Positions 30,727-40,192 of a stretch of 64,000 nucleotides of DNA are shown piece by piece (position 1 is the first letter of the stretch; every line of letters begins with the position of its first letter). The stretch is from Pseudoips prasinana (taxonomy: Eukaryota > Arthropoda > Insecta > Lepidoptera > Nolidae). The translations under genes were made by a program, and so were the position numbers. The stretch is from the NCBI GenBank assembly GCA_951640165.1, contig OX621250.1:5022001-5086000 (forward strand), given 5' to 3'. A model generated the notes under the pieces. The model was given only the letters and a program-made list of their open reading frames with translations. It had not been told where the DNA came from and searched no databases.

Positions 30727-30829
30727 GAAAGTGTAACCACTTTCTTCAAATTTAACAAGAAAATTATATAAAAAATCAGCATACATAGTTATGTATGCTG
30801 ATTTTTTATATAATTTTCTCGTTAAATTT
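30725..30829. repeat. Near-perfect 40-bp-arm palindrome plus a small hairpin
   Basis: Arms 30748-30787 and 30790-30829 pair at 39 of 40 positions around a 2-base spacer (arm end AAAAAATCAGCATACATA). A smaller hairpin (AGAAAGTG, TAAC, CACTTTCT) lies just to its left. Confidence 0.9.
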
Positions 30830-30838
30830 TACTAAATA

Positions 30839-31057
30839 ATGCAAGAAAAATATCATAAAAATTCAGCATACGTAACTCTAAATTCGCTATTTGAAAATGA
30901 TAAACATAACACTACTTATGTTTTTTGCCACACGGGGTACGAGTTATATAGAAAAAAGAAGACGCGGACTAAGTATGGTGCAACGACTATAACATGCGCA
31001 AGCGTGCGATTTTTTGATAAGATACCCTCGGACATAAAAAAATGTTTAACGTATTGA
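30839..31057 (+). pseudogene. Possible LINE ORF2 C-terminal remnant
   Basis: A 72-codon frame ending CASVRFFDKIPSDIKKCLTY, preceded by a Lys/Arg-rich segment. The FFDKIPSDIK block resembles the WNxLPxxIK block that ends many LINE ORF2 proteins, with Trp replaced. The rest is not recognisable. A chance ORF is also possible. Confidence 0.35.
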
Positions 31058-31165
31058 GCCCCATACCATCCCGTGGCGTGTGTGTCGTAAAAGGCGCCTG
31101 AGGCGACCACATAGTCAGGCAGCAGCGCCCCCTGTGTGCTAATTACCACCAAACTGCGGTTTTAA
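31058..31165 (+). repeat. K repeat copy
   Basis: CCCCATACCATCCCGTGG, TGTGTCGTAAAAGGCGCCTG and GGCAGCAGCGCCCCCTGTGT. The related copy is 39965-40195. Confidence 0.55.
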
Positions 31166-31282
31166 ATTAGTATCTTACGCCAAATAATTATTTAAATAGG
31201 TACATTTTTGATATGGGGGTTCATTATTGTAATTTTCGTAGTGAACTACATCCTCCTATTTTGAAAATAACAAAACAATCCT

Positions 31283-31348
31283 TAAAAATTCATAAAAGGT
31301 ACATTATCTGTGAATAAGAACAGATATTGTACCTTTTATGAATTTTTA
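31283..31348. repeat. Near-perfect hairpin, 28-bp arms
   Basis: Arms 31283-31310 and 31321-31348 pair at 27 of 28 positions around the 10-base loop TGAATAAGAA. Size and loop are like a pre-miRNA, but the stem is unusually perfect. Confidence 0.85.
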
Positions 31349-31604
31349 CATACAAATAATAAAATATTTTCTCTTTGTTCTATTGATTTTAGCTCGAATT
31401 TCTAATATTTTTATAACGAAATACAGCCCATGTTACTCGCTGAAAATTAAGAAAGATTACATTGATTAGATTAGTTTAATAGACTATGTTGCACGTTGCA
31501 TTGTTTAAAAAACACATTACTTCAAAAGCTACTGTAAAATGCCTCCACCGTCCGCGTAATTTTCGTAAAAATAAGCGCAAAATCTTCACGTAATAATAAT
31601 AATA

Positions 31605-31853
31605 TAATAATATCTGGGGACAATGTCACACAGATCATCCTAGCCCCAAACTAAGCAAAGCTTGTACTATGGGTACCAGGCGACGATATACATACTTATA
31701 TAGATAGATAAATACTTAAATACATAGAAAACATCCATGACTCAGAAACAAATATTCGTGCTCATCACACAAGTATTTGCACTTACCGGGATTCGAACCC
31801 AGGACCAGCTTCGTAGGCAGGAGCACTACCAACTAGGCTACGGTGACCGTCGA
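31605..31853 (-). repeat. SINE-A copy
   Basis: Reverse SINE-A preceded by a TAA-rich tail: CATCCTAGCCCCAAACTAAG, CGGGATTCGAACCCAGGACC and ACTAGGCTACGGTGACCGTC. Three bases are missing in the head. Confidence 0.85.
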
Positions 31854-31859
31854 AATAAA

Positions 31860-32265
31860 TAATATGTTTAAAAGTAATATATCTAATTATAATTATTTCA
31901 GTATAGGTGATCCTCTATACAGTTCTAATCAATTCAAATTTCGAACGCAAAGAACGGCATCATACAATCAACACGCCCAGATTTATAAATACACTTTATT
32001 TTTTAAATATTACCTACTTCCGCATCCTGTCAGTGAGAAATGGCGGGTAGTTGTTGATTGGCGGGCCAGGAAACTTGGCGGGAAAGGCAGCCGAAAACGT
32101 AAGTCATCGTTGCATTTTATAATGTCTATCGGGTTACTAATATTATGTACTGTGCTGGTCATATTACTAAAGCTACGTAGGGTTAATGTGATGTTAGGTA
32201 AATATATGGGAAGCCATTTAAATATTTTTCCGTTAGGAGTGCCAGAAGTTTATGTAACAATACCT
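31860..32265. other. Unassigned sequence
   Basis: Part of a 170-codon plus frame (31843-32355) that starts in a SINE-A and ends in a SINE-E piece. It is therefore considered chance. Confidence 0.3.
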
Positions 32266-32337
32266 ATAATGTCCTTCCGGTCGAATTTCAGCCTCAGCGG
32301 CCGATCTCAATGGAGACTAGCCAATTGTGCGGGAATT
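32266..32337 (-). repeat. SINE-E tail-side fragment
   Basis: ATGTCCTTCCGGTCGAATTT, GGAGACTAGCCAATTGTGCG. Confidence 0.55.
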
Positions 32338-32344
32338 TTAAAAA

Positions 32345-32465
32345 TAATAATATAAATATCCTGGGGCATTATTCACACATAGCCATCTGGTCCCAAACTA
32401 AGCAAAGTTTGTACTATAGAAATCAGATAACTGATATATTACAAGATTACATATACTTCATTCTA
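32345..32465 (-). repeat. SINE-B, head-truncated
   Basis: TATCCTGGGGCATTATTCAC, CAAACTAAGCAAAGTTTGTA and AATCAGATAACTGATATATT. Confidence 0.65.
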
Positions 32466-32739
32466 TTTATTTATTGATAAATTATTTCCAAAAGACATGA
32501 TAAATGCAAATAAATTATATCAATCCGGACACTAAATTATGTCTTCGTCTATCTCTCTCTATCTCACGTCAGTAATTGCCCTGGGCCAAGGATCGAACAC
32601 CATGGGGTGTATTCTCTGAACCGAGGTTATTTAGTTTATAATAATTAATGGGAAATCTAAATTAAATAAACATGGCGGTATAACTCAAAAATATACGCGA
32701 TCGAATGAGACAATAATGGTCAAAATCTGTTCTTAAATA

Positions 32740-33000
32740 TAGGAGAAACCTCGTTATGAAAACGAGTGTGCTTTAGACAACATGACTGAAGCTCGGGTTT
32801 CGGTATCAACCCTCGCATGGTCTTGATATTTTTCTTTCCAGTCGACCCGTGACCACGGCTAGCGGCTGGTGCAATCCATGCCGAAACGTCGGGTAACCAA
32901 GTAAATGATTTGCCTAAATCTTTATCGCGATTGAGACCCGTGTCCACAGTATATAAAAATGTGCACAAATCGCGAAAGTTTAAAAACATTAACATGACTG
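32740..33000. repeat. Unclassified repeat-like sequence
   Basis: A block around CCATGCCGAAACGTCGGGTA and ATCGCGATTGAGACCCGTGT looks repeat-derived, but no second copy is present in this window. I could not classify it. Short ORFs on both strands here are not credible genes. Confidence 0.3.
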
Positions 33001-33009
33001 AAGTAAAAC

Positions 33010-33152
33010 TTAGATATACCTACGTAATTAACTGGCTTTTAGAGAAAGAGAGAAAGAAAATATGTGCTCGCACCTCTCTCTCTTGTCCCTACATTAACAT
33101 ACGAGACTTAATAACAAAAACTCTTTCTATCTTCACTAACTTATATCTAATA
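33010..33152 (+). repeat. I repeat copy, diverged
   Basis: GCTCGCACCTCTCTCTCTTG and CTTCACTAACTTATATCTA match 8075-8215. Confidence 0.45.
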
Positions 33153-33329
33153 CTAGCTGTGTCCCGCGGTATTACCCGCGTTAAAATTTATAAATTATAG
33201 CCGATGTAATAATCCAGGGTATCAGCTATCTCCATACCAAATTTTATTAAATTCGCGGCAGTCGTGTAGCTGTGAAGGAGTAACAAAGATACATCTTCAC
33301 AAACTTTCGCCTTTATAATATCAGTATGA
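33153..33329 (-). mobile_element. Helitron H3, complete ends
   Basis: 177 bp in reverse: CTAGCTGTGTCCCGCGGTAT (terminal CTAG plus hairpin), TCCATACCAAATTTTATTAA and the TC end at 33328-33329. It lies between A and T. Confidence 0.75.
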
Positions 33330-33447
33330 TTTATCTATATGATTCTAGTTTCACATTCACAACATGTGTTTTAGTTTTATGCAAGTGCGAATTATATATG
33401 TGCTTATAAATTATATTCATTATTAAATTGAAAATTTTGATTCATAA

Positions 33448-33768
33448 TCTATACATATAATAAAATGGTAGGAAAGTCAAAGCTGTACATTGAATATTTT
33501 TTTAAAAGGATACTTGGGGCGTGATCTACAATCGACATCGAAGCCAAAAATATAGTTTTTAGAATTTTTTTCTGTCTGTCTGTTTGTCTGTATGTATTTC
33601 CAGGCTAAACTAAAAAAGTACTGCATGGATTTACTTCAAATTTTGTATGAATATTACTAAGAGGTCGGGTCAACATATAGGCTACATATTATCACGCTGT
33701 CACCTACGGGGGAAGAGCTGTGATAATTTATAAAATTTAGCGCGGGTAAAACCGCGGGGCACAGCTAG
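33448..33768 (+). mobile_element. Helitron H1, complete ends
   Basis: A, then TCTATACATATAATAAAATG ... CGCGGGTAAAACCGCGGGGC, ACAGCTAG, then T. 321 bp, no ORF. Confidence 0.9.
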
Positions 33769-33769
33769 T

Positions 33770-34375
33770 ATTTACTAATTGTAAATATTAGTGAAAAAAA
33801 TTGTGCTTATAGACGTTTTCAAGTGCTCCCATATAGTTGAGGTTAACAATCCGTATGTATTATTTGTTAATATAAATTAAAATATTATTTAATGAGGGCA
33901 AAGAAGTATAACTATTCACGCGCGTACATGAGTACAAGCATCCATTATTTAACTTTAAAATCATAAAGTCGAATAGTCTTTATGAAGTCGCTTAAAAATA
34001 GTTACTTAATAAATTTGATCAATATTTCTTTCCTTAACAACAGAATATTCACATACCAGCCACAGAAACCTTTGTATTACATAATCTTGGTGTTCATCAC
34101 CCTCTTTACTAGGGTAGCCGTACCGATTCCGTCGTCGGAGGGATGAACAAAAGTCTCTCCCGGGGCAAATTCGGAGCACACCTACTTACGGCTCTACTTG
34201 GGTCCCGGGGGTACCGCTTTGTGTATCGAAAACATTATCTGTGTTCAGATAAACTGATTCTGTAGACTACCCTTTGTTTTCTTTGACGATTTTATTCTCG
34301 CTGAGATATACGCTATATGTTTGGAAAAATAAGTGAAGTTGGAAATTGAAGTAGCTTCACTTTCGTTAAACTTAT
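33770..34375. other. Unassigned sequence
   Basis: Includes a GC-richer part (34100-34220, CTCTCCCGGGGCAAATTCGG) that may be an old repeat. No coding content recognised. Confidence 0.3.
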
Positions 34376-34470
34376 AAAATAAAATAAAATAAAAAAGGTT
34401 TTTATTCACGTAGACTTTAAAAAAGCGCTTGTAAATAGTCAGAACATGTTTGTAGTAATACAGTTATTAT
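34376..34470 (-). mobile_element. LINE 3' end with AT tail
   Basis: (AAAAT)n, TTCACGTAGACTTTAAAAAA, GCGCTTGTAAATAGTCAGAA. Second copy of 21466-21550. Confidence 0.6.
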
Positions 34471-34726
34471 TTCTAGTTGCTTATTACAGATATTTAGTTA
34501 CATGGAATGTTAAAACATTTATACAATTTATTTTATAATAGTAGTGATATTTAGCTAGCTTGTATTAAGTTATTGTCAAGGAGATGTATAGTTATAGTAC
34601 CTTTATGAGATTAGATTTATTATAAAATAAAATTTAATAGTGTGAAAGCTTCGTGTTCTCAATACGATCTCATACGATTTTTCGAACACAACTTATACTA
34701 CTGCTACTACTTATTATTTATTTATA

Positions 34727-34977
34727 ATAATAATATCTCGGGACAATATCACACAGATCATCCTAGCCCCAAGCTAAGCAAAGCTTGTACTATGGGTACC
34801 AGGAGACGATATACATACTTATACAGATAGATAAATACTTATATATATAGAAAACATCAATGACTCAGAAACAAATATTCGTGCTCATCACACAAATATT
34901 TGCACTTACCGGGATTCGAACCCAGGACCACCAGTTTCGTAGGCGGGAGCACTACCAACTAGGCTACGGTAACCGTC
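34727..34977 (-). repeat. SINE-A copy
   Basis: Reverse SINE-A after a TAA-rich tail: CATCCTAGCCCCAAGCTAAG, CGGGATTCGAACCCAGGACC and ACTAGGCTACGGTAACCGTC. Confidence 0.85.
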
Positions 34978-35057
34978 AAATTTCTACTACTACTACTTAT
35001 ACAACTAATATTCCGCCATTTTTATAGAAAACTAATCCGATGGATAACACCTATGTA

Positions 35058-35191
35058 CAGACGCCAGCACATCCAGCTACCCCAATCTGTCAAATTTCTT
35101 TTAAAGATTTTAAACTTTATCACGAAAGCATAAGGTTCACTTTCAATTGGGAAATTTGACAGATACGGGTAGCTTGATGTGCTGGCGTCTG
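35058..35191. mobile_element. Mariner-type MITE, MITE-1 family
   Basis: 134 bp. Left end CAGACGCCAGCACATCCAGC; the right end is its near-exact complement (TGATGTGCTGGCGTCTG). TA lies on both sides (35056-35057, 35192-35193). Palindromic, non-coding. Second copy at 52991-53125. Confidence 0.9.
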
Positions 35192-35302
35192 TACATCCTC
35201 CGGAATGGTGTTAGCAAGGGAATCCTAAATTTGGTCTGCTAGTGTGTATCGCTTGTAGCTCTATGGTAGAGCCAGATTATAAGTATGACTTTCCATTTTT
35301 AG

Positions 35303-35332
35303 TTCATCATATCAGCCGAAAGACCTACCTTT
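35303..35332 (+). repeat. G2 fragment
   Basis: TTCATCATATCAGCCGAAAG matches the G2 start. Confidence 0.4.
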
Positions 35333-35347
35333 AACTTATAGTCGATG

Positions 35348-35602
35348 GGCCGGTTGACATGGTATATGTATAGATACTTGCCTTTCACGCCGCAGGTCGT
35401 GGGTTTGATTCCCACCCAGGACAGATATTTGTGTGCATGAACATGTATGTTTGTCCTGTGTCTGGGTGTAATTATCTATATAAGTATGCATTTAAAAAAG
35501 AAAAGTAGTATATGTAGTATTTAAGTTATCTGGTTTCCATAGTACAAGCTCTGCTTAGTATGGGATCAGATGGCCATATATGAATAATGCCCCAGGGTAT
35601 TT
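35348..35602 (+). repeat. SINE-B, near full-length
   Basis: GGGCCGGTTGACATGG, GTCGTGGGTTTGATTCCCAC, TGTCCTGTGTCTGGGTGTAA and GAATAATGCCCCAGGGTAT. Confidence 0.8.
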
Positions 35603-35885
35603 ATCGGTGTGAGTTTGAGACACTCACGTATGTATGACTCAAAATAGCTATTACACTTTTCACGAATATTTTATTAAATGTAATTTTTATGCTCATTTTA
35701 TCCCACTTCTGAATTCGATTGATATGATAGTATTAGTTACATCGCCTGTTCCATCAACAGAGCGCACAGAAACATCAATCGCGTGAAACGTGATATATTC
35801 ATTAATATTGATAACACTCGTAACGCCATACATCTCGACTTGATTGAGATGAACAGTATATTAATGACAACCCTAACTATTACTT
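35603..35885. other. Unassigned sequence
   Basis: No feature recognised. Confidence 0.3.
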
Positions 35886-35887
35886 CT

Positions 35888-35915
35888 AGATATAGATAGA
35901 TAGATAGATAAACTC
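35888..35915 (+). repeat. GATA microsatellite
   Basis: TAGATATAGATAGATAGATA, followed by ACTCTTTATTGTACACC, which may be the minus-strand tail of a LINE. Confidence 0.7.
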
Positions 35916-35984
35916 TTTATTGTACACCTTAAGAAATAATACAAAGCGACAACATAGAAATTATTATAGAAATTATATAAGTAC

Positions 35985-36390
35985 CTACTATGGAAATCAA
36001 ATAACTGATATACATATACTACTTTTCATTTGTAAATACATACTTATATAGATAATTAATTACACCCAGACTCAAAACGAACAGACATGTTTCTTACACA
36101 CAAAAAAACTTGTGTGTACTTATGTACACGCGTTAGAAGTTATACTTCTTAATATACAACTTGAACATAGTTATCAATTTTCATACCACCTAGAACTAAC
36201 GTCATGCTGTTATTTTGTTTTTTACGATGCGCTTTTTACGATACGCATCTGCGCGCGCATCGTAAAAATTCACTTTCATACCACCTAGAACTAACTTCAT
36301 GCTGTTAAATTTTTTGGTGTCGGCGTGCGCGCGCATCGTAAAAATTCACACATCGAACCGACGACCTGGCGAAGGCAAGCATATCTATGT
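35985..36390 (-). repeat. SINE-B split by an H5-type sequence
   Basis: Left: TATGGAAATCAAATAACTGA and TAATTACACCCAGACTC, to CATGTTTCTTACACACA. It resumes at about 36353 with ACATCGAACCGACGACCTGG and GAAGGCAAGCATA. Confidence 0.6.
36108..36352 (+). mobile_element. H5-related repeat inserted in SINE-B
   Basis: Shares with 57380-57610 the strings CTTGTGTGTACTTATGTACA, CATACCACCTAGAACTAACT (twice) and GCGCGCGCATCGTAAAAATT (twice). It contains internal duplications and palindromic GCGCGC cores. Confidence 0.65.
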
Positions 36391-36404
36391 ATTTATAATA
36401 TTTT

Positions 36405-36530
36405 TCTATAGTTACATCCAGACACAGAACAAATAATCGTGCTCATCATACAAAGATTTGTTCTGAGTGGGAATCGAACCCACGACTAAGCAGTAAACGT
36501 AACTAGCCACTGAACCAACAGGCCAGTCAA
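36405..36530 (-). repeat. SINE-D fragment
   Basis: TGAGTGGGAATCGAACCCAC, CACTGAACCAACAGGCCAGT. Confidence 0.65.
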
Positions 36531-36773
36531 TCCCAACGGATGTATTATGCTTTTGGATTATACGAATAGGGCGTCCCTTATTCTCTATCACTTAGTCACC
36601 AAGCTATAAGTAGACCGTGGCACGAGGGTCATCTATCACAGTTATCGGAGACAATGTCGTCGTATAACTACAAACCATAGATTATAAATGATTTGCTATC
36701 GGCTGCATGCCGAACGAAGATTGATTGGTTTTGCACGGCTATTCTTGTTTTCATTCAGCTCATAAAATAATAA

Positions 36774-37118
36774 AAAACCGGCCAAGTGCGAGTCGGACTC
36801 GCCCATGAAGGGTTCCGTAGCAGCAAGTATTTCAGTTGATTAAATGGAAGCAAATTGCGGTTTACGATTTATGACATACAAAAAAAAAAATGACTTTCAG
36901 TTGTATGTATGGGGACCCCCCAAAATTATTATTCTTTTTTTATTGTCATGTGAAAATCTTAATGCGGTTCACCGAATACATGTACTAACCAAGTTTCAAC
37001 AGTACAGCTCTTATTCTTTCGGAAAAAAGTGGCTGTGACTTACGGACGGACAGACAGACAGACATGACGAATCTATAAGGGTTCCGTTTTTTGCCATTTG
37101 GCTACGGAACCCTAAAAA
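36774..37118 (+). repeat. M repeat (terminal GGTTCCGTA inverted repeats)
   Basis: AAACCGGCCAAGTGCGAGTC and GAAGGGTTCCGTAGCAGC at the left, then GACAGACAGACAGACATGAC, then TACGGAACCCTAAAAATAAT at the right. I recall this element type as widespread in lepidopteran genomes. A diverged copy in the opposite orientation is at 59150-59500. A short plus ORF inside is not conserved. Confidence 0.65.
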
Positions 37119-37880
37119 TAATATCCTGTCTGCTTTGAAACATTTTGTTTAATCCAACAGCTCCGATTTACCTAAATTAACGTTTGAATTTATTTGTGAT
37201 ACACACATTCTGGCTCTTTGTAATCATCAGGGAACTTAAGAGTAAAACTACATATTCCAGACTCCAGTGCAGTGCACTCTGCAGATCTTTTTGATAAATT
37301 ATTTCCTGTCCAAGCAGCACGGCTATAGAATTTACTTCCTGTAGAATAAGGTGTTCACAAACCCAGACTGCTTTCAAAATTTCTTCAAAAGCACTTTATA
37401 TCGCATTCAATATCTTTATCATTTCTCTTCTTATCTCTTGCGTAACCAGTTTCTTCATAACTCCTTAATTAAACTGATTGGCATATAATTATATGCATGT
37501 ATAGTATATCCCAGACTCATGGTTTATACAGATAAGTTTCTGTCAAATAAAATTCCAATAACAATGTTTGGCTAGACCGGAATGTCGAAACCAGGACCTC
37601 ATTATTAGCGATTGCAATAAGTCTATCTATAGTGAGAGCAGGAAACTCTTAGAAGACTTAAAAAACGCGTTATGGTTACGGTTTACAATAGGTGTGGAAA
37701 TGTCTAATAGCTAGAGGGAGTCTAGACGGAACATTTAAGTGGCATTGGCGATTATCTGCACTGTCCCCAACCAAGATCATAAAAAGTTTATAGTATCTTC
37801 GGCGCTCATTTGGACAACGGAACGATGCTCCTTTGCCACAGATGCAATAACCAATCCTAAGCGTTATATATATTTTTTTT
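37119..37880. other. Unassigned sequence
   Basis: No gene recognised. A 66-codon minus ORF (37177-37377) is unassigned. A degenerate SINE head may lie near 37560-37625 (GAAACCAGGACCTCATTATT). Confidence 0.3.
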
Positions 37881-37881
37881 T

Positions 37882-38116
37882 GACAATGTCACACAGATCA
37901 TCCTAGCCCCAAACTAAGCAAAGCTTGTACTATGGGTACCAGGTGACGATATACATACTTATATAGATAGATAAATACTTGTATACATAGAAAACATCCA
38001 TGACTCAGAAACAAATATTCGTGCTCATCACACAAATATTTGCACTTACCGGGATTCGAACCCAGGACCACCAGCTTCGTAGGCAGGATCACTACCAACT
38101 AAGCTACGGTGACCGT
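37882..38116 (-). repeat. SINE-A copy
   Basis: Reverse SINE-A preceded by a T-rich run: CATCCTAGCCCCAAACTAAG, CGGGATTCGAACCCAGGACC and ACTAAGCTACGGTGACCG. Confidence 0.85.
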
Positions 38117-38154
38117 TGCTATATTAAAACGGTATTATACAGAAATAAGACTCT

Positions 38155-38485
38155 TTATACAACGTGGGCTCAATTCCCACTCAGGATAAATCTTCCTGTG
38201 ATAAGCACGATTACTTGTTCTGGGCCTAGTTGTAATTAGCTTATAATATGTATGTATTTAGTAATATATAAGTATGTTTATCAGTTGTCTGGTTGCCATA
38301 GTACACACGGCTACACATCAAGCTATACTTTTCCAGTATAAGCTGATCCCGCATTGTATAGGATTTACATACAATGAGAGGTCAGCTTATACTGGAAAAG
38401 TATAGCTTGATGTGTAGCCGTGTGTACAATCTCTGTCTAGATTGGGATCATATGGAAGTGTGATCGATGTCCCAAGATATTTATT
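38155..38485 (+). repeat. SINE-D split by a MITE
   Basis: GGGCTCAATTCCCACTCAGG, TTGTCTGGTTGCCATAGTA, then after the MITE CAATCTCTGTCTAGATTGGG. Confidence 0.75.
38304..38424. mobile_element. Mariner-type MITE, MITE-2 family
   Basis: 121 bp, TA-flanked (38302-38303, 38425-38426). The ends are long and near-perfect inverted repeats: CACACGGCTACACATCAAGC extending through TATACTTTTCCAGTATAAGC. The flanks rejoin to an intact SINE-D reading GCCATAGTACA, which is an empty site with one TA. Confidence 0.92.
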
Positions 38486-38529
38486 ATTATTAATAATACA
38501 TTTAAAATTAGTCAATCAAAACACGGATG

Positions 38530-38908
38530 ATGACTAAAAAGGACACATGGCCATCTCATCCCTAACTAAGCAGAGCTTCTGTTATAGAAACCTGATAACT
38601 TATATACTACACTAGCTGTGCCCCGCGGTGTTACCCGCGTTAATTTTTATAAATTTTCTTTGCTATAAACCTCACGGAGCCCGAGACCTTTCCAACGAAT
38701 GCAAAACCGTGGAAATCGGTTCGTACGTTCTGGAGTTATAGCGTCAGTAAGGTAAACCCGACTTATTTTTATATAGTAGATATCTCTTCTTTTATAAATA
38801 CAAACTCAGAACAACTAGACATAATCACACAAATATTTATCCTGGTTGGGAATTGAACCCACGACCTGCAGCGTAAAAGGCAAGCATTTATCAACCACAC
38901 CAACTTAT
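38530..38908 (-). repeat. SINE-B split by a Helitron
   Basis: Left: CATGGCCATCTCATCCCTAA and TGATAACTTATATACTACA. It resumes at 38781: GGTTGGGAATTGAACCCACG and AACCACACCAACTTA. Confidence 0.75.
38612..38780 (-). mobile_element. Helitron H2, complete ends
   Basis: 169 bp: CTAGCTGTGCCCCGCGGTGT (CTAG plus hairpin) to ACTTATTTTTATATAGTAGA, between A and T. Same family as the tandem trio at 42624-43132. Confidence 0.9.
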
Positions 38909-38909
38909 A

Positions 38910-39325
38910 CCATGTCCGTTCAGTTTTAAGACCTGGTAACCTAATATTGATATCCATATTATAATAATAATAGCGTTGCTTGTTACATCACCCTGTATAT
39001 TATTCCCCAATAAATTACCCACAATTTTTACACAACACTTTAAAATATTGCCCTCGAAGCAGAATTTATATCGCCGCTGTAAATACATGGTGTATCAATT
39101 TTCCACAGCGGTTCATTTTTCACTCTCTCCCGATATTGTTTGTCGTTGCTTATGATTTATTTATCTGTTCAATGTTTTGACAGGTCTCGGCGTGTCTCTT
39201 AGGGTGTATTTTATTGGTTATCTTTGTTTTGCCAACGACTTTTAAAGGTCCTGAGTCACTTGTATAATTTCTGAGCCAGTTCAATCATAAATTCTGAATA
39301 AATATTGGATACATGTGAAGAATTA
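38910..39325. other. Unassigned sequence
   Basis: Short ORFs of 62-66 codons are unrecognised. Confidence 0.25.
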
Positions 39326-39326
39326 A

Positions 39327-39644
39327 TCTATACATATAATAAAACCGTAGGAAAGTCAAAACTGTACATTGAATATTTTTTATAAAGATACTTGGGGCGT
39401 CATCTACAATGGATATCGAAGCCAAAAATATAGTTTTTAGAATTTTTGTCTGTGTGTCTGCTTGTCTGTATGTATGTCCGGGCTAAACTCAAAATGTACT
39501 GTATGGATTTACTTCAAATTTTGCATGAATATTACTAAGAGTAAGTCAACATATAGCCTACATATTATCACGCTATCACCTGTGGTGGAGGAGCTGTGAT
39601 AATTTATAAAAGTTAACGCGGGTTAAACCGTGCGGCACAGCTAG
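39327..39644 (+). mobile_element. Helitron H1, complete ends
   Basis: A, then TCTATACATATAATAAAACC ... GGTTAAACCGTGCGGCACAG, CTAG, then T. The hairpin carries substitutions. Confidence 0.88.
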
Positions 39645-39722
39645 TAATAAATAAATATCTAGGGACAACTAACGCACTGGCATCTGATACCGGACAGAGC
39701 CTGGCAACCAGACAAACTTGTA
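39645..39722 (-). repeat. SINE-D tail fragment
   Basis: ATATCTAGGGACAACTAACG, then ATACCGGACAGAGCCTGGCA. Confidence 0.55.
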
Positions 39723-39726
39723 TAAT

Positions 39727-39947
39727 AATAATAATAATATCTAGGGACAATGTCAGACTGATCATCCTAGCCCCAAACTAAGCAAAGCTTGTACTATGGG
39801 TACCAGGCGACGATATACATACTTAAATAGATAGATAAATACTTATACACATTGCTCATCACACAAATATTTGCACTTACCGGGATTCGAACCCAGGACC
39901 ACCAGCTTCGTAGGCAGGAGCACTACCAACTAGGCTACGGTGACCGT
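39727..39947 (-). repeat. SINE-A, internally deleted
   Basis: TAA tail, CATCCTAGCCCCAAACTAAG, CGGGATTCGAACCCAGGACC, ACTAGGCTACGGTGACCGT. About 30 bp around the ATGGATGTTTTC region is missing. Confidence 0.85.
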
Positions 39948-39964
39948 ATATTTCTAAATTCTCG

Positions 39965-40192
39965 TGATTTCCGGCCCCATACCCCATACCTTCCCGTGAG
40001 TGTCGTAAAAGGCGACTAAGGGATACACCAGGTAGTGAGGCAGCAACGCCACCTGTGTAATAGCTAACACCTACATACTCGTATCTGTGGTTGCCAACTC
40101 GCATGCCAAACGCAGTGACTAATGCAAACACCCCCAAATGGCAACGTTGCGGACACCTTCGGGGGAGACCTATCTCCAGCAGTGGACGACAT
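39965..40192 (+). repeat. K repeat copy
   Basis: CCATACCTTCCCGTGAGTGT, CGTAAAAGGCGACTAAGGGA, ACCCCCAAATGGCAACGTTG and TATCTCCAGCAGTGGACGAC. The right end is also found at 54905-54990. The 86-codon minus ORF is a shadow. Confidence 0.6.

Noticed and set aside
31843..32355. 170-codon ORF as a host gene
   Set aside because: It starts in a SINE-A and ends in a SINE-E fragment; the middle has no recognisable domain.
32830..32900. Hammerhead ribozyme from the GAAACGTC motif
   Set aside because: The required CTGATGA core is not present at a compatible position, so the fold cannot be supported.
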